Shown here one piece after another: positions 27,075-35,730 of a stretch of DNA of 51,899 nucleotides; position 1 is the first letter of the stretch; each line of letters begins with the position of its first letter. A program made the translations under genes and the position numbers. Source of the stretch: UBA7236 sp964638865 (GTDB lineage Bacteria > Bacteroidota > Bacteroidia > Chitinophagales > BACL12); NCBI GenBank assembly GCA_964638865.1, contig CAZXBG010000005.1, positions 1 through 51,899 on the forward strand, in the 5' to 3' direction. The notes beneath the pieces were generated by a model. The model saw only the letters and a list, made by a program, of their open reading frames with translations, was not told the origin of the DNA and did not search any database.

Positions 27075-27404
27075 TTTAAATATAATCATTTTTCGCAATT
27101 AAAACTACCGAAATTTTTGATCTTCCAATCAATTGATCTTTGCATGATAATGTTTTGTAATTGATAGCATACACTTAATTGACTAATTTTTCTGCTGTTG
27201 TAGCGATTTTTTTGCCAAAATCGGGAGGGGGTAAAAAAATTCTTCAAACAACTCCAGGCAATGGAATTTAAAATTGACTTTAGAAATTTTTTGTTATATT
27301 GAGACCACAGGCTGATTTAATTGCAGCTCTTCCAAAGCTTTCGTTACACTTTGGATTTGGGCAACTTTAAAAAATACCTAAAGTTGATTTAAAGTATAGG
27401 TCAT
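27075..27404 (-). pseudogene. Decayed CbbR-like LysR regulator gene
   Basis: On the minus strand, ATG at 27404 begins MTYTLNQL, stop, VFFKVAQIQSVTKALEEL, QLNQPVVSI, stop, then in shifted frames CLELFEE, ILAKKIATTAEKLVN and QLIGRSKISVVLIAKNDYI. Each piece aligns in order with the intact LysR at 20062-20985: MNYTIRQLEIFLKIVQLKSV, YLSQPAASI, PLFE, EFGYEVAHSAEHILN and QIKGVLKFSVVSTGKYIM. At least three in-frame stops and two frame changes are present, and the effector domain is gone. It is convergent with beta-CA 2, the reverse of the divergent arrangement at the first locus. Confidence 0.87.
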
Positions 27405-27496
27405 AAAATAAGGTTATGAATTACATTACGAAGATAAATGAAAATATATAATCAGTAATCCACAATTTTACACTGTTAAAATTAAACAAACAGAAA

Positions 27497-28933
27497 ATGA
27501 AAAAAATAACGGTAGCAAAAGGTGATGGCATTGGTCCTGAAATTATGGACGCCACATTAGCAATAATTTTAGCTGCAGGGGCAAAAATTGAAATAGAAGA
27601 AATTGAAGTGGGAGAAAAGGTGTATTTAGCCGGAAACACATCAGGCATTGCCTCTGAGTCCTGGGAAACTATCAGAAAAAATAAAATATTTTTAAAAGCG
27701 CCGATTACAACTCCGCAAGGTGGAGGATATAAAAGTTTAAATGTTACAACGCGCAAATTTCTCGGATTGTATTCCAATGTTCGACCTTGCATGAGCTTGC
27801 ATCCATTTGTAAGCACAAAGCACCCAATAATGGATATAGTTATTGTGAGAGAAAATGAAGAGGACTTATATGCAGGTATAGAACATCAGCAAACCGATGA
27901 AGTAGTGCAATGCCTGAAATTAATAAGCCGCCCAGGTTGCGAAAAAATTGTACGTTATGCATTTGAATACGCGAAGCAACAAAACAGAAAAAAAGTAACC
28001 TGTTTTACAAAAGATAACATTATGAAGCAAACAGATGGGTTGTTTCATCAAGTGTTTGATGAAATTGCGAAGGAATATCCTGGGATAGAAAACGAACATT
28101 GGATAATTGATATTGGCGCAGCTAAAATGGCTGACACACCTGAAGCATTTGATGTAATTGTGATGCCTAATTTATATGGCGATATATTGTCAGATATAGC
28201 CGCACAAATTACTGGTTCGGTAGGATTAGCCGGGTCGGCAAATATTGGTGAAGAGTGTGCCATGTTTGAAGCAATTCATGGTTCGGCCCCTCGGAGAGCA
28301 GGACAAAATGTAGCTAACCCTTCGGGTTTATTGCAAGGAGCAATCATGATGTTGAATCATATAGGGCAAACGGAAGTGGCCGAAAAAGTACAAAATGCAT
28401 GGTTGAAAACCATTGAGGACGGCACGCATACTTATGATATTTATAAAGAGGGAATAAGCAAACAAAAATTAGGCACAAAAGAATTTGCAAAGGCAGTAAT
28501 CGCAAATCTTGGTAATAAACCTTCTATTTTAAATCAAGTCTCCTATGCTAACAATATTGCTTTAAATCTTCCTAAATACAAACGCAAATCAGCAGCCAAA
28601 AAACAACTAGTAGGTATTGATGTATTTGTTCATTGGGGAGGAGCCAATCCAAATGAACTAGCTGAAAAAATAAAAAAAATTGAACGCAATGGAATTATAC
28701 TTACAATGATATCAAACAGAGGTATAAAGGTATGGCCCGATGGTTTTAAGGAAACTTTTTGTACCGACCATTGGAGGTGCCGATTCAAACCAATCGAAGG
28801 GTCAGAAATGCATAAGGAAAACATCATTGATCTTTTGCAAAGTGCATTGACAGCAAACATTGATACCATTAAAACTGAAAACCTTTATGAATTTGATGGC
28901 AAGGCAGCCTATTCATTGGGACAAGGCCAATAA
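27497..28933 (+). CDS. icd: NADP-dependent isocitrate dehydrogenase
   Basis: TCA-cycle enzyme oxidatively decarboxylating isocitrate to 2-oxoglutarate, of the Thermus-like long form. The N-terminus has the nucleotide/substrate motif VAKGDGIGPEIMDATL; YSNVRPCMSLHP and VIVRENEEDLYAGIEH form the isocitrate site; MPNLYGDILSDIAAQI carries the metal-binding Asp residues. A C-terminal domain of about 130 residues after DIYKEGISKQKLGTKEFA includes GIDVFVHWGGANPNELAEKI and is characteristic of the ~480-500 residue type. An N-terminal ATG at 27497 is well placed. It stands alone downstream of the LysR remnant. The CO2 it makes gives only a loose link to the neighbouring carbonic anhydrases. Confidence 0.92.
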   Translation: MKKITVAKGDGIGPEIMDATLAIILAAGAKIEIEEIEVGEKVYLAGNTSGIASESWETIRKNKIFLKAPITTPQGGGYKSLNVTTRKFLGLYSNVRPCMSLHPFVSTKHPIMDIVIVRENEEDLYAGIEHQQTDEVVQCLKLISRPGCEKIVRYAFEYAKQQNRKKVTCFTKDNIMKQTDGLFHQVFDEIAKEYPGIENEHWIIDIGAAKMADTPEAFDVIVMPNLYGDILSDIAAQITGSVGLAGSANIGEECAMFEAIHGSAPRRAGQNVANPSGLLQGAIMMLNHIGQTEVAEKVQNAWLKTIEDGTHTYDIYKEGISKQKLGTKEFAKAVIANLGNKPSILNQVSYANNIALNLPKYKRKSAAKKQLVGIDVFVHWGGANPNELAEKIKKIERNGIILTMISNRGIKVWPDGFKETFCTDHWRCRFKPIEGSEMHKENIIDLLQSALTANIDTIKTENLYEFDGKAAYSLGQGQ

Positions 28934-28951
28934 TAATTAAATAAACATTCA

Positions 28952-29077
28952 ATGCATGTGAAACTTATAGAAGGTGGGCATAAAATTAATGATGCAATTG
29001 ATTTAATAACATGATTGGTAGGCGTCAAAATTGAATTTCACGAAAATAAAACTAGTGTTAAGTTAAATATAATATGA
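28952..29077 (+). pseudogene. Possible broken small ORF after icd
   Basis: An ATG at 28952 opens 20 codons (MHVKLIEGGHKINDAIDLIT), a TGA at 29012, and then 20 more codons in the same frame (LVGVKIEFHENKTSVKLNII) before a second TGA. The two halves have matching, protein-like composition, as if one sense codon became TGA. I recognise no family. It may equally be chance in a short AT-rich spacer. Confidence 0.25.
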
Positions 29078-29098
29078 CTTTTAATTAAAATATATTTG

Positions 29099-29106
29099 TA
29101 CCTTTG
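29099..29106 (+). promoter_or_regulatory. TACCTTTG -7 box before the IS630 fragment
   Basis: TACCTTTG is an exact TAnnTTTG -7 element 16 bp before the ATG at 29122. The same octamer occurs on the minus strand before the porin gene at 30616-30623. The -33 region is only AT-rich. Confidence 0.45.
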
Positions 29107-29121
29107 ATAAAACTATTACAA

Positions 29122-29295
29122 ATGATACGATATACAATTAAACTAACAGAGGAAGAAGTATCGGAACTAATGGACAATGTCAATAAGGGCTCTCATACTT
29201 CACAGACCTTTCGAACTGCTTGCATTCTAAATCTAAAATTTAAAGAAAATGAACTGTCTGGTGTTACAATTCCAATACCATTTGAAAAATTATAA
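29122..29295 (+). mobile_element. N-terminal remnant of an IS630-family transposase
   Basis: Short reading frame of 57 residues, MIRYTIKLTEEEVSELMD then KGSHTSQTFRTACILNLKF. This matches the start of IS630-type transposases from Bacteroidota (L-T-x-x-E, N/V-x-K-G-x-x-x-x-Q-x-x-R-x-x-x-I-L). After ILNLKFKENE the match fades and the frame stops, so the DDE catalytic domain is missing and no second half is seen in the following 185 bp. No terminal inverted repeats were found. It is a dead fragment indicating past insertion activity in this eroded region. Confidence 0.65.
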
Positions 29296-29480
29296 TCTGG
29301 CATTTTAATATTTGTTTGGGAGGTAACTATTTCAATGGAAAATAAAAAAGATAAACAATGGTCCGATTCGTTTATTTATTAGATTTATAATTGACATAGG
29401 TCCAATTTAAATAAGTTTAGTTGAATTGGTTTATAAAAAATTTAGTATTCCTAATAATCTAAAAATTGCTTCCTACTAAA

Positions 29481-30596
29481 TTATATTTTAAGTTGAAATT
29501 GCACAACAAATATATTACTTTGGTCAATACCTCCAGGGGAAACGGCTGTTTCCCAATTAGTGTGAATGAGATTCAATTGCAACCTTGCCATGTTTTCAGA
29601 CAAAAATGTAAATCCAATATTACCTGTTATTGTTGAATAATCGTTTGATTCAATTAGCGTATTTGGATCAGTATTCTCAAATTTACCACCAACCTCAAAT
29701 ATTTTGCACCAAGGTTTGTTAATATTAAATTTTAGTAGTGCCTGTGCAAAATAACCGTCAAGAACATAATCATTAATTAAGAATTCTGTTGCTGTTGTAT
29801 CATCCACAATTGCTTTTGTAAATGATGTAGTATTTATTCCTTGAATATACTCTCCTTCTAATATTAATTTTGTTTTAGGTGTTAAGTTTTTTTGGAAACT
29901 TACATCCGCACCATATGCATTTGCATTTTGGTTTTGAGTGGATATATTTTGAACATTAGCACCAATTCTCAAACCTTTTATTAAAGAATACTCTAACCGA
30001 AGGACAACATTTTTTTGAGTATTATCATCTAAAATAACACTCCTGTTACTTCCATTGGCTACTGCTAGGTAATAATTTAATGGTGACTTTTCTTTCATAA
30101 ATGTTCCAAACACCATAACACCCGGTTGGTATGAAGCCAAATTGTTTAATACAAAAATATCTCTGGTAGTTCCTCTGTCTATCATACGCAGATCTTCGTG
30201 GCTTGTTAACTCGTCAAGCTCAAAAGGCATTTTAAATTGACCTGCCCTGACGTTGAGTGCATTATTCCAATTATATTCCATATATGCTAACTCTATAGTA
30301 CGACCTATATTACTGCCTTCCAATTCTGGCAATTGTATTCTTACTACACCGGCAAATCTTTCGGTAAGTTTAATGTCCGTTCTTAACTCCGCTCGCCTAA
30401 CCCGAAAATTAGCCCCAACAGCTACCGCATTGTATCTATTCAACACCTCAATACTATCTGTTAATGATGCTTCAAATCTGGAATGCACAAGTGCTTTTAC
30501 TTTAATAGTTGGTTTGAAGGTGCTGTCAATTTGAGAATAGGCAGCGATGCTGCACATTACAACAACGGCAAAAATAACAATGTGTTTAGTTAACAT
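29481..30596 (-). CDS. OprP/OprO-like porin
   Basis: Second barrel of the phosphate-selective porin type, 371 residues. Signal peptide MLTKHIVIFAVVVMCSIAAYSQ, then FKPTIKVKALVHSRFEASLT, FRVRRAELRTDIKLTERFAG, LAYMEYNWNNALNVRAGQFK, MPFELDELTSHEDLRMIDRG and a last strand SNIFVVQFQLKI. FRVRRAELRTDI and VRAGQFKMPFELDEL are characteristic family positions. It is monocistronic with a TACCTTTG -7 box 20-27 bp upstream. Its sequence differs clearly from the porin at 23645-24823, so the two are not a recent duplication. Solute unknown. Confidence 0.85.
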   Translation of the reverse strand: MLTKHIVIFAVVVMCSIAAYSQIDSTFKPTIKVKALVHSRFEASLTDSIEVLNRYNAVAVGANFRVRRAELRTDIKLTERFAGVVRIQLPELEGSNIGRTIELAYMEYNWNNALNVRAGQFKMPFELDELTSHEDLRMIDRGTTRDIFVLNNLASYQPGVMVFGTFMKEKSPLNYYLAVANGSNRSVILDDNTQKNVVLRLEYSLIKGLRIGANVQNISTQNQNANAYGADVSFQKNLTPKTKLILEGEYIQGINTTSFTKAIVDDTTATEFLINDYVLDGYFAQALLKFNINKPWCKIFEVGGKFENTDPNTLIESNDYSTITGNIGFTFLSENMARLQLNLIHTNWETAVSPGGIDQSNIFVVQFQLKI

Positions 30597-30615
30597 AAAA
30601 TTTAGTTTAGCGAAG

Positions 30616-30623
30616 CAAAGGTA
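30616..30623 (-). promoter_or_regulatory. TACCTTTG -7 box of the porin gene
   Basis: On the minus strand TACCTTTG fits the Bacteroidota -7 consensus TAnnTTTG exactly and lies 20 bp before the porin ATG. The upstream -33 element is not clear (GTTAACG about 25 bp further). Confidence 0.5.
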
Positions 30624-30830
30624 AATTTGCCATTTGGCTTTTACGTTAACCTAATGTTAAGTTTAGATTTAGTTTATGATAAATTGTTATAAGTTTGACA
30701 GTCTGTTAACATTGGTTATAAATTGGCTAAAAGAGGTTGCCAATTTTAAATGTATATGATATTCATGTTAAGAATAATTAAAGAAATTGACTCCTAATGC
30801 TGTGGAGATTTGGATGGTGTTGAGCCTAAT

Positions 30831-31616
30831 CTATTGTATAATGTTAAAATAATTTGATGTAGTAAATTCATAATCGTTCCGTTTATTTACATTATTGAGT
30901 TTTACGGTATAATTAATTTGATAAATTCCGAACTTACCACTTTCTAAACTTTCAAGATTTAGCGCCACGCCGAAAAAACCTGATTTATAATGAAATAAAT
31001 AACTCGAAGGCGAGAGCGAAGCATTTCCGTGTTGAATGTAATTTAATTCCACCTTTAATTCAGATTTTAAGCTCTGGTCAAAAGCAATCAAAGCAAAATA
31101 GGTGTTCGAATCGATTTTAAATATTGTCTGAGGAATATCAATTTTAATATCTGACCATCTGTTTTGAACCGACTGATAGGAAAGCAAGTCATTAACAAGC
31201 AATAGAATATCGTTTATGATCACAATTTCCGCATATTTTTTTACTTCCGTTTTTTTATTTGTATATTTATAATAGTAATCATCCTGTAATCGTGGTTCGA
31301 TTATTCTTTTTATCAAATCTTTTTTAAATATATTTGCCAAATTCATTGTTACCTGAAAAGAATCACTTTGTACATGGTTAATAAAAGACGCTGTTTCCGT
31401 TACAATAAGTTTGATTTTCCCCAAACAATCCTGTGTAGTCTGCCTAGGGTCTCCTTCTGCTAATTTCCAGGCTGTTTGAGCAATCCGATCGTTATGTGCC
31501 ATGATAAATTCATTTGATTTTTCCAAAGCATTTTTAAATGCTTCCTCTTCTGCAGTTTGTTTGCAGGAACAAAAAATAAAGGAATTTAATATCAAAAAAA
31601 ATAGTTTAGATCTCAT
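30831..31616 (-). CDS. GldM-like lipoprotein (D1-D2 only), function unknown
   Basis: Lipoprotein of 261 residues; signal peptide and lipobox FIFCSC at about Cys18. The helical part reads EKSNEFIMAHNDRIAQTAWK, EGDPRQTTQDCLGKIKL and TETASFINHV. It parallels the GldM D1 domain of this genome (GESNVILTDKNIALMSN, KSDPRPETQANLAKAQ, AISADFIKVL). A beta-rich part follows (TIFKIDSNTYFALIAFDQSL, KSELKVELNYIQ) that parallels the start of GldM D2 (SSYVRKGTEYTASIF). It lacks the GldM membrane helix and the last two domains. I infer a distant GldM relative anchored by lipid; this is by-eye similarity. It follows nifJ on the same strand after 82 bp. Confidence 0.6.
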   Translation of the reverse strand: MRSKLFFLILNSFIFCSCKQTAEEEAFKNALEKSNEFIMAHNDRIAQTAWKLAEGDPRQTTQDCLGKIKLIVTETASFINHVQSDSFQVTMNLANIFKKDLIKRIIEPRLQDDYYYKYTNKKTEVKKYAEIVIINDILLLVNDLLSYQSVQNRWSDIKIDIPQTIFKIDSNTYFALIAFDQSLKSELKVELNYIQHGNASLSPSSYLFHYKSGFFGVALNLESLESGKFGIYQINYTVKLNNVNKRNDYEFTTSNYFNIIQ

Positions 31617-31698
31617 AGAAGCAGGTGGTTCACTGTTTAACGAAATTTACCCTTTTTACATTATAAAAATCAAAACTTATTTACATACCGGAAAATGA

Positions 31699-34600
31699 TC
31701 ACAATGCTTTCAGAATATTTAATCTTTCTAAACGGTCTTTTATTCCTGCTTCCGCTTCATGCAAGAACAATTCAGCCAATTCAGGATCTTTGGTTCTGAT
31801 TATATCAAAACGGTTTTCGTGATACATGAATTCACTTAATGGAATTGTAGGTTCTTTGGAATCCAATGTAAAACGATTTCCCTTTTCCTTTAGTGGATTG
31901 TATCTGAACAAAGGCCAATAACCTGCATTCACAGCATTTTTTTGTTGATCGTTTCCATGACACATGTCGTAACCATGTGCTATACAATGACTGTATGCAA
32001 TAATTAATGATGGTCCCGGAAATGCTTCGGCTTCCTGAATTGTTTTTACAGTATGCACGTCATTTGCACCCATTGCAATTTGTGCAACGTATGCTTTACC
32101 ATGTGCAATTGCCTGCAATGCGAGATCTTTTTTTCCGGTTCGTTTACCGTTGATAGAAAATTTTGCACTTGCCCCTAACGGAGTTGATTTTGATTTTTGC
32201 CCGCCGGTGTTGGAATATACTTCCGTATCTAAAACAAAAATATTTACATTTTCACCGGTTGATAAAACATGGTCCAAGCCACTAAATCCGATATCATATG
32301 CCCAACCATCTCCGCCAATTATCCAAACAGATTTTTCCGCGAGAAAATCGGCGAGTTGCATTAAAGTATTGGCTTGAGGCGATTTACTGGAACGCAATCT
32401 TTTTCTCAATTCACTGATCTGCAATTTTTGTTTTTTAATATCTGCTTCGCCACTTGCATGCGTTCCGATTATTGCATTTACAAGTTCCTCTCCAACTTCC
32501 TCTTTCATTTCCAATAAGAGGTCATGCGCGATTTCCATTTTTTTATCGGTTGCGAGTTTAATTCCCAATCCAAATTCTGCATTGTCCTCAAAAAGTGAAT
32601 TTGCCCAGGCTGGTCCCTCTCCGGCCTTATTAAACGACCAAGGTGTGGTAGGTAAATTGCCTCCGAAAATAGAAGAACATCCCGTTGCATTTGCAACTAT
32701 CATTCTATCGCCAAATAATTGAGTAAGCAATTTTAAATATGGAGTTTCACCGCAGCCGGCGCAAGCACCTGAGAATTCAAATAATGGTTGCAAAAGTTGT
32801 GTACCTTTCACGGTATTTTTATTTACTCTTTCGCGATCAATATCCGGCAGCGTAAGAAAATAATCCCAGTTTAATCTTTCACTTTCAACAAGGTTCATTT
32901 TATCCACCATATTAATTGCTTTATGCCCCGGCTCTGTTCTGCTTTCCACAGGACAATATTCCACACATAAATTACATCCGGTGCAATCTTCCACACTTAC
33001 CTGTAGGGTATACGCTTCGTGTTCTTTAAAGAATTCTTTTCCAATAGGATCATGTGATTTAAATGTTGTTGGAGCATTTTCCAACGCATCTTTTTCATAT
33101 ACTTTACATCTTATAGCAGCATGCGGACAAATAAGAAAACATTTTCCACATTGAGAACAGAGTTGTTCGTCCCATACCGGAATATTTTCTGCAATATTTC
33201 TTTTTTCATATTGTGTAGTGCCCGAAGGATATACTCCATCCACGGGAAATGCACTTACAGGTAATTGATCACCTTCTCCTGAAATAATTCTTGCCAAAAC
33301 ATTTTTTACAAATTCGCTGCTGTTATCAGGAACTGGTGCATCTAATTTTAAATGGCCTGTTTGAAGATCACCGTAATTAATTTCAAACAGATTCTCGAGT
33401 GTTTTATCAACTGCTTCATAATTTTTATTTACAACTGCTTCTCCTTTCTTAAAATAACTTTCCAATATGGCATCCTTGATCTTACCAATTGCGGTTTCTT
33501 TTGGAATAACATTGCTGATCGCAAAAAAACAAGTCTGTAAAATGGTATTGATTCTGCTTCCCATACCGGTTTCCTTTGCTACAGCAGTTGCATTGATAAC
33601 ATAAAATTTTAATTTTTTAAGTATGATCTCTTCCTGAATTTTTTCCGGCAGTTTAAACCAAACTTCCTCTTTGGAATAAGGTGCATTCAATAAAAATATT
33701 GCACCTTTTTCTGCATCTTTCAGCACATCATATTTTTTCAAATAATTAAAATGATGGCATGCAATAAAATTGGCTGAATTAATTAAGTAAGCCGATCTTA
33801 TAGGATTTTTTCCTGCCCTTAAATGCGAAACGGTTAATGAACCTGATTTTTTTGAATCATACACAAAATATCCCTGCACATAATCTCCTGTGATATCGCC
33901 AATGATCTTAATTGAATTTTTATTTGCACTCACAGTACCATCCGCACCCAATCCAAAAAATAAACCGCGGAAATAATATTGGTGTTCCAGTGAAAATTCT
34001 TTTTCGTAATCAAGACTTAAATGCGTAACATCATCTTCAATACCTATGGTAAAATGTTTTAATGGATCCGATTTTTTTAATTCGGCAAAAATTGCTTTTA
34101 CCATTCCGGCATTAAATTCTTTGGATGCCAATCCGTAACGACCTCCAATTACAAACGGCATTGTTCCGGTAAACTCTTCATGCAAAGCACTTATTACATC
34201 CATATAAAGAGGTTCACCTATCGCACCCGGGTCTTTACATCTGTCTAAAACTGCTATACGTTTAACTGTTTTTGGCAAAACACCGATAAAATCTTTCACA
34301 AAAAATGGTCTGTATAGTCGCACAATCACAACACCCGTTTTTTCACCTTTTTTATTTTCATATTCCACCAATTCCTGCACAGCACCTGCTCCGGAACCCA
34401 TTATTACAATAATGTTTTCGGCATCTGAAACACCATAATATTCATATAAATTATATTTTCTTCCAGTTAATTCGGCAAACTTTTCCATTGTTTGTTTAAC
34501 GATACCGGGAACTTGTAAATAATAATTATTTCCTGCTTCGCGACTTTGAAAAAACACATCCGGATTTTGTGCAGTTCCTTTAATAAAAGGATTTGCCGGA

Positions 34601-35280
34601 TTTAAAGAACGGCGGCGATGTGCCAGTACATCCTCCACATTTATCATAACTTTAATTGTGGAGTCGGGAATTATTTCCACTTCACTTAATTCGTGGGAAG
34701 TTCTGAACCCATCGAAAATATTTAAAAATGGCACTCTTGATCTTAAAGTAGAAGCCTGCGCAATTAATGCCAAATCCATTGCTTCTTGTGCATTACATCC
34801 AAACAACATCGAAAAACCTGTAGACCTGCAAGCCATCACATCACTGTGATCACCAAAAATAGAAAGTGCATGTGTTGCCAGAGCCCTTGCCGCAATATGA
34901 AAAACTGTTGGTGTAAGTTCCCCTGCAATTTTATACATATTCGGTATCATTAATAATAATCCTTGCGAGCAGGTAAAAGTAGTAGCAAGTGCCCCACCTG
35001 TTAATGCACCGTGTATTGTTCCTGCAGCACCTGCTTCGCTTTGCATTTCAATAATTTTCGGCACTTGTCCGAAAATGTTTATTTTGTTTTTCGACGACCA
35101 CTCATCCGCCCATTCACCCATTGCAGAGGAAGGAGTTATAGGATAAATTGCACAAATTTCATTTGTTTTATAAGCAATGGTAGCAGCAGCTTCGTTGCCA
35201 TCCATGATATCGCGAATCACAGTATCTTTTTCCTCTTTTGGTGAAAGTATGTCCAGCGGTTTATCAATTAATTCTGCCAT
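31699..35280 (-). CDS. nifJ: Pyruvate:ferredoxin (flavodoxin) oxidoreductase
   Basis: Single-chain PFOR of 1193 residues that converts pyruvate + CoA to acetyl-CoA + CO2 while reducing ferredoxin or flavodoxin. Domains in order: pyrimidine-binding domain I (EICAIYPITPSSAMGEWADE), domain II/III (GSGAGAVQELVEYENKKGEK, FIGVLPKTVKRIAVLDRCKD), the gamma-like domain around residues 420-620, and a two-cluster ferredoxin domain (CSQCGKCFLICP near 712, CTGCNLCVEYCP near 772). The TPP domain has GACAGCGETPYLKLL and MIVANATGCSSIFGGNLP (near 843-880) and IIGGDGWAYDIGFSGLDH. All cluster and TPP motifs are intact. It lies 5.5 kb before a nuo operon without nuoEFG, a plausible ferredoxin consumer. Confidence 0.97.
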   Translation of the reverse strand: MAELIDKPLDILSPKEEKDTVIRDIMDGNEAAATIAYKTNEICAIYPITPSSAMGEWADEWSSKNKINIFGQVPKIIEMQSEAGAAGTIHGALTGGALATTFTCSQGLLLMIPNMYKIAGELTPTVFHIAARALATHALSIFGDHSDVMACRSTGFSMLFGCNAQEAMDLALIAQASTLRSRVPFLNIFDGFRTSHELSEVEIIPDSTIKVMINVEDVLAHRRRSLNPANPFIKGTAQNPDVFFQSREAGNNYYLQVPGIVKQTMEKFAELTGRKYNLYEYYGVSDAENIIVIMGSGAGAVQELVEYENKKGEKTGVVIVRLYRPFFVKDFIGVLPKTVKRIAVLDRCKDPGAIGEPLYMDVISALHEEFTGTMPFVIGGRYGLASKEFNAGMVKAIFAELKKSDPLKHFTIGIEDDVTHLSLDYEKEFSLEHQYYFRGLFFGLGADGTVSANKNSIKIIGDITGDYVQGYFVYDSKKSGSLTVSHLRAGKNPIRSAYLINSANFIACHHFNYLKKYDVLKDAEKGAIFLLNAPYSKEEVWFKLPEKIQEEIILKKLKFYVINATAVAKETGMGSRINTILQTCFFAISNVIPKETAIGKIKDAILESYFKKGEAVVNKNYEAVDKTLENLFEINYGDLQTGHLKLDAPVPDNSSEFVKNVLARIISGEGDQLPVSAFPVDGVYPSGTTQYEKRNIAENIPVWDEQLCSQCGKCFLICPHAAIRCKVYEKDALENAPTTFKSHDPIGKEFFKEHEAYTLQVSVEDCTGCNLCVEYCPVESRTEPGHKAINMVDKMNLVESERLNWDYFLTLPDIDRERVNKNTVKGTQLLQPLFEFSGACAGCGETPYLKLLTQLFGDRMIVANATGCSSIFGGNLPTTPWSFNKAGEGPAWANSLFEDNAEFGLGIKLATDKKMEIAHDLLLEMKEEVGEELVNAIIGTHASGEADIKKQKLQISELRKRLRSSKSPQANTLMQLADFLAEKSVWIIGGDGWAYDIGFSGLDHVLSTGENVNIFVLDTEVYSNTGGQKSKSTPLGASAKFSINGKRTGKKDLALQAIAHGKAYVAQIAMGANDVHTVKTIQEAEAFPGPSLIIAYSHCIAHGYDMCHGNDQQKNAVNAGYWPLFRYNPLKEKGNRFTLDSKEPTIPLSEFMYHENRFDIIRTKDPELAELFLHEAEAGIKDRLERLNILKAL

Positions 35281-35394
35281 GATGAAGGAGTTTTGAATTC
35301 GATTATATTAATGCCTGTGTTTCGAAGTAAACTTCCAGATAAATCAACGGATTGCGAATGAGGAGGGTCAGTTAGGTGGGTGATAAATGTCAAT

Positions 35395-35556
35395 CAATTC
35401 CGCCGAAGGCCCACGGTAATATTAAATTTATTCATCATCATTTATCTTCAGCGCAGACTCCGGTGGACAGTGCCCTCACATGGCCTACTAACACAAATAA
35501 AATATTATACTCTTGAAGGACTATGTAGATTCGGAATTTACAAACGGTATATCATA
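35395..35556. repeat. Interspersed repeat, copy A
   Basis: Begins CAATTCCGCCGAAGGCCCAC, then a conserved core GTAATATTAAATTTA ... CATTTATCTTCAGCGCAGAC, and closes near GACTATGTAGATTCGGAATT. The ends are inverted (AATTCCG at 35396-35402; CGGAATT at 35532-35538). It lies in the 450-bp gap between nifJ and the DUF4397 gene; nothing else is recognised in that gap apart from a weak promoter-like TTG / TATAACTG pair near 35669-35700. Confidence 0.8.
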
Positions 35557-35730
35557 ATTAATGTTAAAATTTAATTTGACAATTTAAGCTGTTTTAGGCT
35601 GCATCACTTGTATATAAAGCTGTTCAGAAATTGTTCATGAAATGGCAAAAATATTTTTATTTAATTTTTTGAACAATCAGAAAGCGGTTTAGTTATAACT
35701 GCAATATTTTCAAACTAAACAAAAAAAATT

